A DNA stretch of 64,000 bases from positions 1,552,001-1,616,000 of the forward strand of contig OU612068.1 in assembly GCA_914767715.1 (NCBI GenBank), written 5' to 3'. Every line of letters starts with the position of its first letter. Position 1 is the stretch's first letter. Of the stretch, positions 46,262 through 55,524 are shown piece by piece. The notes beneath the pieces were generated by a model. That model had not been told where the DNA came from. It made no database searches and saw only the letters and a program-made list of their open reading frames with translations. Source of the DNA: Membranipora membranacea (taxonomy: Eukaryota; Bryozoa; Gymnolaemata; Cheilostomatida; Membraniporidae). The translations under genes were made by a program, and so were the position numbers.

Positions 46262-46435
46262 TGTAAGGTTAGCACATATATTGTTATACACATAGAATGC
46301 CCGCAAGAGTGATAATCATATACAACCACACACCTTGGAGTCCTAGATATAAGAGCTCCTATAAGTATCCTAGTTCCCGTCGTGTGACGTCACAACCTCA
46401 GGTCACTATCAATTCAAGAGCAGACAAGTCTCACA
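46262..46435 (-). repeat. LTR (5' LTR on the minus strand)
   Basis: 174 bp, identical to 44166-44339. On the minus strand it is followed at once by the primer-binding site and, 7 bases later, a splice-donor-like AACGTAAGTG (46233-46242). Confidence 0.93.
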
Positions 46436-47224
46436 CTTTTTTCACATCTAACCTACAAATCTACCAACGTTGAGATATTGACAACCTACATTACCAGAAG
46501 TCATCACTCTAATCTGCTTATCACCTGCCTAATGCTTTCCCCGAAAGGCGCGACCAAAGTATCCTAAAGTTAGTTCGAGTGCTCTCAAGGCATCAGCATG
46601 TGCCCCAACCATTACCTGGGCTGGCTGAACAACATGAACTTGATTAGCCTACATCATGATCTCGATTCTCAACAGCTAATTGATTGATCGTAACCAAACT
46701 TTGCATGAAACACAAGCATAAAAATTTAATAGCAGCTTTGTCATGTGAATCTTTCAGGTGGAACTTGGGACTGGTAAAGATGATAACTAATGGTATTGAC
46801 TGCCCTGGTTTCCAGATGACATCTCTCAATGCTATCATTGCCTCCATGAGGCTGCTGCTCTCACATCAGCAGCAGCAGACAATGGTAACAGGTTGTTGTA
46901 TTTATTAAGTTTTCGATTGATTGTTATGATACAAATTTGCAAAGCATGTATAGGTGTAGGCTTGATGTCATCATGGATTGGATTAGTATGAAAATTCATG
47001 CTGTCATCTTGCAGATCATTTACTATATAACACCTCTGCAAATTTTTATCTGTGTTCAGTGACCTCAGAGGGAATACAAGGAGTTAGTGAAAACTATGCA
47101 GTTAGGTGGTCAATCATTTTTCCTGTCTCTGCTACAGTTCCAACTCTCACATCCTCTCATCCTCGCTGTCGCATCTGTTAACTTGTTTATCTGTATATAG
47201 GCATAGCTGTTAAATCAATATTGT

Positions 47225-47927
47225 CACAGAGTAAGGATAAGCAGAGGGGACACTTCAATGATCGTTATAGTGCCTGCGGTTTTTATCCACTGGGGGAAAT
47301 TCATCAATCTGGCCACCTGCCAATTTCAGAATATATATAAGTTACAGTGGAGTTTTGTCATGCAGACATAGCCACCTTTGATAGGTCATAATTCATTCTG
47401 TATTTATTCTAAAGACTGATTTCTAACTTTTCTGAAATGTCCAATCTTCGAGCTAGATACCATATTATTGTCATTTTTTGCTAGGATACATAGGCTATGA
47501 GTAATCCAGGTTTTTAAAATGAGTTTTATCATATAGATTTACATAGGGCTTAGGTCAATGCACGGACATTTCCTAATTTTGATGACCAGCCGTCTATCAA
47601 TTGTCACATGTAAATCTATATGACAAAACTCATTTCAAAAACCTGGATTACTCTTAGCCTATGAATCCTAGCAAAAAATGACAATAATATGGTGTATAGC
47701 TTGAAGCTTGGACATTCCAGCAAAGTTGGAAATCAGTCTTTAGGATAAATACAGAATGAATTATGGCCCATCAAAGGTAGGGATGTCTGCAAGAAAAATG
47801 CCATTATAACATATAGAGATAATGAGTTTTTGGCATCCAGCTGTGCACAATTTTCCCCCAGTGAATCAAAAACCGCAGGCACTATAACGATCATTGAAGT
47901 GTCCCCTCTGCTTATCCTTACTCTGTG
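47225..47927. mobile_element. 703-bp foldback element, 7-bp TSD
   Basis: Nearly the whole element is one imperfect palindrome: arms of about 330 bp start CACAGAGTAAGGATAAGC and meet around 47560-47600. ATATTGT is duplicated at 47218-47224 and 47928-47934 (8 bp if the next C is counted). No coding. Transcripts would form a long double-stranded hairpin. Confidence 0.85.
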
Positions 47928-47939
47928 ATATTGTCTACA

Positions 47940-48170
47940 GGGTGATGTAGTGGTTAGGATTCGAGCTTCGCAATGTGAGAGTTGCAGGTTCGAATCCTGG
48001 TTACTACCCATGCTGCTAAAGGAGGTGAGCTCTCCGGACAAAAGCCTAGCTTACCCACACTTATTTTGTACAAGGGTGTGCTAATTAGGTGAGTTGGATT
48101 ATTGCATATTCTCATTGGTCCCCCCCCTCCCCTCAAAAGAGGTACTGAATAGCAAATAAAGTGGATATTA
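47940..48170 (+). repeat. tRNA-derived SINE
   Basis: The head (about 47941-48010) is tRNA-like: GGGTGATGTAGTGGTTAGGAT with a good A box, B box GGTTCGAATCC at about 47987-47997 and a 3' end ACTACCC that pairs with the first bases. An unrelated body follows. It lies only a few bases from the foldback element. Confidence 0.65.
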
Positions 48171-48898
48171 TATAGCAGACTGTATTTGACAGCTCTAATT
48201 TTCACACACATATGTCTCACAGCTGAAGACTAGATTAGATTTTATTTACGACAAGCGAAATGATGATAAAAACTTGAAAACTGTTGAAGAGGCTGAATAT
48301 GATATATGTCTCGACAAGAGCTTCAGTCTTCTTATACTCTGTATGAGACATTTAAGAACATCTCACCCACCGAACAGAATCGGACTATGTACAGTCCAAC
48401 ACACAGTGTCAAGACCCAAATAAGAGGCACATGGTGTCTGAATCTCCCTGCTTTGCTCATTGTTTAGTTCTTTGTTCTTATCTCAATTATCTTTCTTTGA
48501 AAAAATCAAAGTCAAATCAATCAGCATTCCTTTTTCCTGTGTTTTTTGATCGTCGTATTTCTTGAATACCTCCCTACACTCATTTAGCTGTGTATAATCC
48601 AATATCAGTTAGTTTCCTTTCAACAGTAACCTGCTAGAATAGCTGAAACTACAGCAAGGAGAAACCCTTCCATCCATGCAAGCTCTTACCCTGCTGCCTC
48701 TTGTCCATCAGCACCAAGAATCACCAAACAGGAACAGAAAGCAACCAGAGACTTAATCAGCTGAAGAGAGATAACTCCTAACAAATTTCCACAGCGGCAA
48801 TCAATGTTTGCAGAGGGTAAGGATGGTGAGCTGATAATATTAAGTAAGTGGGCTCAAACTTTGCTTGGGTCACTGGAAGTGAAATTCCATTCTCATTA
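48171..48898. other. Intergenic region
   Basis: No gene or clear repeat is recognised. Confidence 0.4.
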
Positions 48899-48906
48899 CC
48901 CTAACC

Positions 48907-49831
48907 CAGGGGTGCCCAACCTTTTCTCTCACATGAGCCATTTAAAAAATTAATCAAACCAAATGAGCTGACCTCGTTGCGTCACGTGTAGACAACATGG
49001 AAACAGTCCGTGATATATATGTATCATATTCATTCATGTATAAGCGCTGGCAAAAATACCGAAGCAAAGCATAGTCATTGTGTGAGATTATGCGCGTAGC
49101 GCAAACATTCTTTGAGGCAATTTCTGGTCATATGAGGCGCCCTGGAGTTTAGTAAGCATTTTAAGCATTTTGCAAATTTTTATAAGCATTTTGAAAAATT
49201 TAGGGTGGCAAGTCTGCAAGAAGACAACTCTACACACATATGTACAATGCAGGCACCCACAGTGGCGTATATTACCACTCACGGCCCACGGATATCCGTG
49301 AGTGACTGAATAGCTCAGTGTGTAGAGTGTCTGCTTTATAATCACTGTAAATCAGATTGTTGTGGGTTCGAATCCCATTTAGGTCAGTTTTTTTTCAAAA
49401 TTTTTCCCGTAATCTTCTACTGCTATTGAGTTGTTTTCTGAAAGTACCCAACAGCTCAGTGAGCTATTGAAATACCTCTCTGCTTGCACTATTTTGCTAC
49501 CGATATGCAAAAATTTCCGTGGTGGGAGGGCGCTTAAGCGCCCCTCCCACACCCTCCCCGCCACGCCTACGGCGTGTGGATCGGGCTGCGCCCGATTATG
49601 CTCATCTCTAAAAAGTCAGTGAGTGAAAATTTTTAGAATATACACCCCTGGGCACCCAGTACAATGAACTTGTATACACTATACATACATTTAATGTACA
49701 TTGTACATGCATGAATTGAATGCATGAAATTCACGCCGAAAATCGCGTGAAATTTTCAAATATTAAAATGAGCCACCCAAAAAGCCAAAATGAGCCGAGA
49801 TGGCTCATGAGCCATAGGTTGGGCACCCCTG
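48907..49831. mobile_element. 925-bp hAT-like MITE with 8-bp TSD, carrying a tRNA-like gene
   Basis: The terminal inverted repeats are CAGGGGTGCCCAACCT (16 bp, perfect), with subterminal copies of ATGAGCCA/TGGCTCAT. CCCTAACC is duplicated at 48899-48906 and 49832-49839. CAGGGG-type ends with an 8-bp TSD are typical of hAT elements. No transposase is encoded. Inside are the tRNA-like gene at 49304-49386 and a GC-rich inverted repeat at about 49517-49600 (GGGAGGGCGCTTAAGCGCCCCTCCC). Confidence 0.92.
49304..49386 (+). tRNA. tRNA-like gene (possible Ile-UAU with short intron) inside a MITE
   Basis: The acceptor GACTGAA pairs largely with TTAGGTC (one mismatch, one G-T). The D-stem is GCTC/GAGT. 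The T-arm GTGGG-TTCGAAT-CCCAT is ideal and the B box GGTTCGAATCC is perfect. A discriminator A and a Pol III-type T run (49388-49395) follow. The anticodon stem TCTGC/TCAGA closes only if about 10 extra bases lie in the loop, which would be an intron next to anticodon TAT. It may be a captured real tRNA gene, a pseudogene or a SINE head. Confidence 0.5.
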
Positions 49832-49839
49832 CCCTAACC

Positions 49840-50080
49840 TATCCAGTGTTGGGTTAGGTCAGGGTTTCAATGATGGAGTGTAATTTCCAGCAACCAAACC
49901 AAATCATGAGTTGAACACTCAAACTAGTGTGTACTGTATATTCTGAAGCCTTATCGTAATCCTTAATTTGCCATGATATGATTGTTTTATTATCAGGGTA
50001 CAATGTGGTGGAGTTTTGTGTAGTGGTGAAATAGTTCAGCAGTTTCACGTGGAGTGTTTATTCCAGGTTTCAAGAAGTAT
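49840..50080. other. Intergenic stretch
   Basis: No gene or repeat is recognised. Confidence 0.4.
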
Positions 50081-50103
50081 GTTTAACACTTATCTGAAGC
50101 ATA

Positions 50104-50409
50104 TTATACTGTTCTTTGAACCTGGAGCAAACAGGCCAACAAAAACAGCTGGAGAACAAGCTTATCAAAAGGTTCGAGCAAGACAAAGCAGGTAAGTAAT
50201 AGTATGATGGGTGTGCAATGATAGCGTATTGAAGCATCTTTTAAAAATAAAAACAGTTCTTAGCCCTAACATTCTAACCATACAACTCCTATGTTTACAC
50301 TATTCAGTTGATTCATTAGGACTTATATCAAAACTTGGGAATTTGTCTTAAGTACAAGTACTACCCCTCTATCATTTACAGATAAAATCTTGGAGACTGG
50401 GGCCTTCAG
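50104..50409 (+). CDS. Two possible coiled-coil exons
   Basis: About 50117-50190 reads as a Gln/Lys/Glu-rich helix (LEQTGQQKQLENKLIKRF) ending at a GTAAG donor (after 50190). A 28-bp microexon at 50382-50409 (acceptor tttacag, donor gtaatc) continues in phase (DKILETGAF). They may belong to the gene ending at 52059, but the phase into 51379 does not fit, so an exon is missing or the link is wrong. The family is unknown. Confidence 0.35.
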
Positions 50410-51378
50410 GTAATCTCTAAACACACTGCTAATCATAGAGGTACTTATTACTTATGTTTGTTTGCGATATTAATTAATTGTATTAGCAAACTCAATCAGG
50501 GTGCTTGGTCACTGGGTGCAGGCCCCAGAGAACTGAGAATACGGTTCATTGCGTAAGGCAGCCCTCGCGCCCTGTATTGCTATGCCTTATCCTGTATATG
50601 GTCCCGAGATTGTCATTCTGTGAGAGTGTAATGAAATGGGGACAGATTTGGGCTGTTTTTTTGTGAGAAGAGTAATGTGCCCCCAATAAGGTTCACAAAT
50701 CAACATAACCAGATTTATGAAACCTAAATTTGTTACAGCTAGAAAACTCAGCAAGAACTCAATACTGTACTTATCCTAAGATCCGTCAAGTCTGGAGTTT
50801 CTGCGTCTGAAATGTACCATTGTTCAGCCAAAATTAACCATATGAAGTGTGATATATACCCAAAAAGAAACATCATATATTCCAGGAAGATTTGTGATGT
50901 CATAAGTTTTATCACGTTGCATTTATTTATCGTTTTAGGCAGCACGGAAAAAGACATTGAAATGTGATTGCTATAGAATGCGGTCCTAAAAGAATGTTAC
51001 CTGCACCTTTGCATTTTCACTAACAGGCCTTGTCCATGAAGGGTGCATCTACTTTACTGAATGTATGTCACACTTGACCAATGTATGTTTTGGACAGCCA
51101 ATTTGTTGGATAAAAATAATATTAAAAAAATTTATTATTAGATAGTACTGCAATAAAACTTCTATACAGAAGCTAATCAATAACGGTTACCTGTCCACTA
51201 TTGATGGCAATGTTTGTGGGAAGTAATTATACAAGGCCTCCAGTAAAAGGCATACAATCTGATTACAATGATGTATATTGATCAGGTTTTCACTTTTTTC
51301 AACTTATGTGCCTGTATGAAAATAAATAGAATATACATATTTATTTACAACAAACTTGATTTTTCATTGCAATTTCAG
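50410..51378. other. Presumed intronic or intergenic sequence
   Basis: AT-rich, with no supported exon found. Confidence 0.35.
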
Positions 51379-52059
51379 CGTGTATGTGAGGCCATCAACT
51401 TAAACACTGACAAACAAACACAAAACTTACCACATGGAGACACTTTTGCAAAACAGCTGAGAAAAACACTAAAGAAGATGTCAATAAACAAAACCAAACA
51501 GACACACAGCATGGAGGATACGGATAATGAGCTCCGGTATTTGGAGAGAGACACTCTGGATGAGCTTAGTTATCTTAAACAACAAAATCTCGAGTCGTCC
51601 AGTAAAGATGGCAGTCAGACAAGTAGGAGTGCTGTGAATCTATCTCCTACTAAACTGTCTATGAGTGGTAAACCAGCCAATAAGAAACCAGTGACTAAAA
51701 AGCTGCTGAGAACTCAGCAGATTTTACGTAAAGAATGGGATAACAGCACTGCCATTGATGATGAGCCAAGCTCTGCTGTAATGTTTCTTGCAAAGTTAGA
51801 CCAAACACAACAACTTGAAAACAATTCTCCAAGATTGAGTGTAGCATCTAAAGACGATACTAAAACATTCAATAATGGGGGCCAATCATCAGAACCTTCA
51901 TGGCTGCAAGAAATGAAACAAGAACTCAGCAGTGGGACGAAACCAGATCGCCATGATGGTGATTCTAGTAAAGCGAAAAAGTCCGCCTCTAGAAATAGGG
52001 TTGTAAATGGAGTCCCTATGTCAAAGCTTAATCTAGTCAGAAAGACAGACAGGCGGTAA
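51379..52059 (+). CDS. Terminal exon of an unassigned protein (coiled coil and disordered tail)
   Basis: After a strong acceptor (caatttcag) the frame is open for 226 codons to TAA at 52057. It begins RVCEAINLNTD, then a Lys-rich helix (KQLRKTLKKMS), an acidic helix (ELRYLERDTLDELSYLKQQ) and Ser/Asn-rich disordered sequence. A short motif PSWLQEMKQEL and a basic C-terminus with NRVVNGVPMSKL follow. Composition and length make it clearly coding. It resembles the tail of a cytoskeletal or scaffolding protein, but I recognise no family. Confidence 0.75.
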   Translation, partial: RVCEAINLNTDKQTQNLPHGDTFAKQLRKTLKKMSINKTKQTHSMEDTDNELRYLERDTLDELSYLKQQNLESSSKDGSQTSRSAVNLSPTKLSMSGKPANKKPVTKKLLRTQQILRKEWDNSTAIDDEPSSAVMFLAKLDQTQQLENNSPRLSVASKDDTKTFNNGGQSSEPSWLQEMKQELSSGTKPDRHDGDSSKAKKSASRNRVVNGVPMSKLNLVRKTDRR

Positions 52060-52375
52060 ACTAGCTCACATAATGGCACGACTCTCTGATTATATTAGGC
52101 CCTCTTCCATGACTCACAGTCATTCTTTCTCCAAATAAGTTTTCAAGAATTGATAGAACTTTAAATAAATAGTCATGTGTGAAACCTCAAAAGTTTTATC
52201 AATAATTAGTAGATTCACAATCCATAGACTGCCATAACATCCTAATGGTTCAGAACTCAAAGAGCCATGAGACTGCCAAAACATACCACAAATCGTATAC
52301 TATTATATGTACCAAGTCTACATGAGCAAAGTAAAAAACCAGAGTGAGCAAGTGTTTCAATCTACTTTACATGTA
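52060..52375. other. Likely 3' untranslated and intergenic region
   Basis: AATAAA-like signal TAAATAAAT at about 52162-52170. No gene is seen. Confidence 0.4.
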
Positions 52376-52384
52376 GTCGTAACC

Positions 52385-52505
52385 TGAGAATCCGCCCCAT
52401 TTTCCCAACGTCAATTTCCCACCAAGCCATTTTCCCACCTCCCGTTATCCCACTCTGCCGTTATCTCACCTAAACATTTTCCACCGAGCCATTATCCCAC
52501 CTGTC
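52385..52505. repeat. Degenerate short tandem repeat, CC(A/G)TT(A/T)TCCCACC type
   Basis: About eight imperfect units of 13-20 bp built on CCATTTTCCCACC and CCGTTATCCCACT. Confidence 0.7.
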
Positions 52506-53387
52506 CGGATACCGGACATTGGAAGACAAATAAAGTTCTTTTATCATGTTGGGCCCTGCCACTGTGGAGGAGGACAACTCTGTAGTTTGCAATATTTAAA
52601 AATGCCATTGAACCAAAAGCGGAGTGAAACACAATGGGACAGCTCAATGTCTTAACATTTTTTAACCAGCAAAGCCATGAAATGGAAAGCAAATTGTGTG
52701 AGTCAGCTGCTGCAATATAATATATTACACTGAATTTTGTACCTTGAATTTAACAACAAAGTGATTAGATGCTGGAGCAAACCGAGATATGGTGAGTCTT
52801 CTTATTTAGACTTTAACTCGAGTGTTTACCTTTGTTTATTAGTTGGACAATAACGATGCAAACAACAAACATTGGTAAGTTTACCGTTGGTCTTGTTATC
52901 TCTGGCTTTATTTACTGTTGGTTGCAAATTTAATAACAAGCGAATGTCTCCTCTTGATTTCAACGGCTACTATATAATCATATTCATTTTATCACTTGCA
53001 GCTGCAGAGAGTTTACAAATACAATGTCTCAGACATCAAGACCTTTGAACCAAAACCAGTGTGTGGTTCTTATTCTCCAGGAGTCTGAGAAGCCAAGAGA
53101 AACGCGACTATTCAGCTGCAAACCCGTGCTTGGTAAAAACATTGCAATTAAGGTTAAGATACCAGCTTTGGCCGATTTACTTGTAAATGGTATCATTCCA
53201 TTCTTAGCATGGTTTTGCTAGTTAATTAGCCATAATCTCTTTTGAAGAGGGTGTAATATCATAGAGGGATAACTCTATGTGTAATATAGCCTGGGTAGGC
53301 TAGTTTTGATATGTTGTCTGCCCAATTCCATGTGAAGGATACCTCACAGTAAAAAAAGGCCACTAAACACTGTGTATTGGTATATAA
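52506..53387. other. Region without a confirmed gene
   Basis: An acceptor-preceded open stretch at about 53003-53220 could be an exon, but two frames are comparably open and no family is recognised. Confidence 0.3.
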
Positions 53388-53432
53388 CATAGACTTAATA
53401 TACTATATATTAGTATATTAATTAAGTCTATG
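53388..53432. mobile_element. 45-bp palindromic P-type micro-MITE, 8-bp TSD
   Basis: CATAGACTTAATATACTA meets its imperfect reverse complement, with 8-bp duplication GTATATAA at 53380-53387 and 53433-53440. The first 12 bases equal the terminus of the 2.36-kb P-type element at 28565, so it is probably mobilised by the same transposase. Confidence 0.88.
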
Positions 53433-53440
53433 GTATATAA

Positions 53441-55520
53441 GGTAGTTGTCACCATAGAGTTATCCAGTTAGACACAGTGGGGGTGTGCATTGCACAACGT
53501 CACTTTGTTCATGTTGCTTGATGTTGTTGAGTGTTAGTACCAAGGTAGTAATAATGCTTTTGCATCTCCACTGACTTCAATTGTGCGTCTTGCTGCTGGT
53601 GACTCACATTCTCACAGTATTTTTTATTCTATTTTCAGTATGTCGACATAATCCCATACAAATTCCGTAGCATTTTGACAATGGACTCTACATAAAAACT
53701 ACACAGTGACAATGGCTCCAGAAATTTCATCAGTCCGAAGCTGGCAAAAAAGCACGAGAAGAAGGGCCTCTTCAAAGCATTCAATGGGTGGGTTTACATT
53801 AGCCTGTCTTGACAAGCTTTGTTCCGAACAAAGCTTTCCAAGGTTAGGTTTACATATTCTTCCATATCTACTCTATAATGTTGTTGATTGGTTGTACTTA
53901 AGCAAGTGGAGTGCTTTCATGTTGTCATGCATCATAAGACATTTTCGGAAGGAGTTTTTCGAAATGCCAGAATTCCCATCATGATAGTTATAAAAGAGTA
54001 CCAACATCATTTCACAGCATTGCCATCCTTCTATTATTATCGCTACCGATTTGCTCAAAATCCTCACTCATTTGGTCATTTAATCAGAAAAATTTGTTCC
54101 CAAATTGTTCACTCAATGTATATTATAGTTCCATCAATGAGTAAGCAATTAGGGAACGGAACGAGACCCCCTAGCAAGTCTAGCTCACACAAAGCCACAC
54201 AACTATGAGCGATCAGATAGTGATTTTGGCTGTTTTTTATTACCAGGAACTTCCTTGGCTTGCTGACTTTAAGAATAGAACAAGCCATTGTGTTATTTTG
54301 GCTCATTCTCTCTGATGTCATTGCAGCATGAGGACACGATCCCAACAATACAAGTAGCCGACGTTGTGACAATGTGCACCATGTGTACTTCACCGTGTAT
54401 CAGATAACTGATCCGACAATCACTGAATGAGAAGAATCTTTACATGACCCTGCTCACTAATTTGTACTGTATGAGCAGTAAATCAAACTCTTATTGATGA
54501 GCAAGATGACCAGAAATAGGTGAGTTCTTACGCTCAATGGCTGTTTATTCTGGGGATATCTTACTGATCAATGTAAACATACTAAAAAAGCTGAAGTGGC
54601 AGCACAGAGTATCAGCCCATCTGCTTTCAAGTTTCAACGATTTAATGATCCACTTTTGAGTAGCATAGGTCCTGGGCAGGCTGTCGTTGGCGGATGGGGA
54701 GGGGGGACACCTCACCCTCACCACCCACCAACCCACCCACCCCCGACATCCTGGACTAGTTTCCATGGGTTTTGTTTGAGTAACAAACAGTATGTTGTTG
54801 TATTTAGGCACAGTAATTAATATCGATAGATATAGATAGATCTATGAAATGCTAAGGTTGGTTAGTGTAACAATGTTGATTATTGCAGCTTACCGATGAT
54901 TGGGTGTACTCAGATGTCAATCGCCAAGCTATACCACAAGTTCAAAGCTACTCCACCATGTTATGTTATGTAGCTTGATAAAGATAATGGTGAGACTTCT
55001 CCTAGCTATCAGGATAATAATATATTTAATCGTGTGAACCTTGAGACAATTGAATATCATAGCTCACAGTTATCCTTCCATTCCAAAGTGAGACTATAAC
55101 TCCTATGTACTGGAGATCTTATCGCAAGGCTTGAGTTTGATATTATTGTTCGATTTTCTTATATGCAAAGAGATGGAAAATATCTGAGCTGCGTCTGAGT
55201 AAGATTAAGTGGGGATTTTGGAGCTAGATTCTACCTCGCTCTTTCAATGAGGCCAACTCCCAAATTTGCTCACTGAGAAGAAAAAAATCCTCATTAGGTA
55301 AGAAAAGCAGTATGATTTTCTGCAGGTTTTTGATCACTGATTGAATTGTTCCAGATTGGATGCAATGTATAACAATAAGCATAACATACCGTCTCTCAGA
55401 GTGGAATTTTACTGCCAGAGGAGAAGAAACAGATGAAACGATATGATGAGTTTTGTGTCTACACTAAAATCAATGTTGTCAGTTCTACTTTACTTATGTG
55501 AGAGACCCACTTCTTCATAG
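53441..55520. other. Intergenic or intronic region
   Basis: No confirmed gene. An exon-like stretch (about 53700-53790, SPKLAKKHEKKGLFKAF ending at a GGGTGG donor) is possible. A GCTTTGTTCCGAACAAAGC hairpin is at about 53815-53833 and a C-rich stretch at about 54705-54750. Confidence 0.3.
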
Positions 55521-55524
55521 GAGA

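Larger units (their letters stand above)
44166..46435 (-). mobile_element. Gag-only LTR retrotransposon with identical LTRs
   Basis: Two 174-bp direct repeats, 44166-44339 and 46262-46435, read identical base for base, have TG...CA ends and are bracketed by the 5-bp duplication CTTTT (44161-44165 and 46436-46440). The related locus at 34860 shows the empty site. Orientation is minus: next to the upstream LTR is a primer-binding site (46249-46261, reading TGGCGCAGTCGGC on the minus strand), complementary to the 3' end of a tRNA-Ser-like molecule including CCA. Next to the downstream LTR is a purine-rich tract (44340-44361). The only long frame is gag. No protease, reverse transcriptase, RNase H or integrase is found, so it needs enzymes supplied in trans. 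Confidence 0.95.
41899..46884 (+). pseudogene. Broken duplicate of the HTH/GYR gene exons 1-2
   Basis: Exon 1 copy: the ATG at 41899 matches that at 31653 (MxSWExY.xCKL), but the reading is cut by the minisatellite and resumes after 43707 (CGHEKI at about 43790-43806). A further short insertion sits at about 43719-43754. Exon 2 copy: 46758-46884 retains its acceptor and donor, but the first Cys codon is changed and a TAA appears at codon 11 (46788-46790). Exons 3-6 are not present. It is non-functional. Confidence 0.8.
41800..47035. repeat. Right copy of the second segmental duplication (exons 1-2 of the HTH/GYR gene)
   Basis: It is co-linear with 31540-35340. It lacks the LINE, carries the minisatellite at about 41936-43712 and the LTR element at 44166-46435, and fades after 47035. 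Confidence 0.85.
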
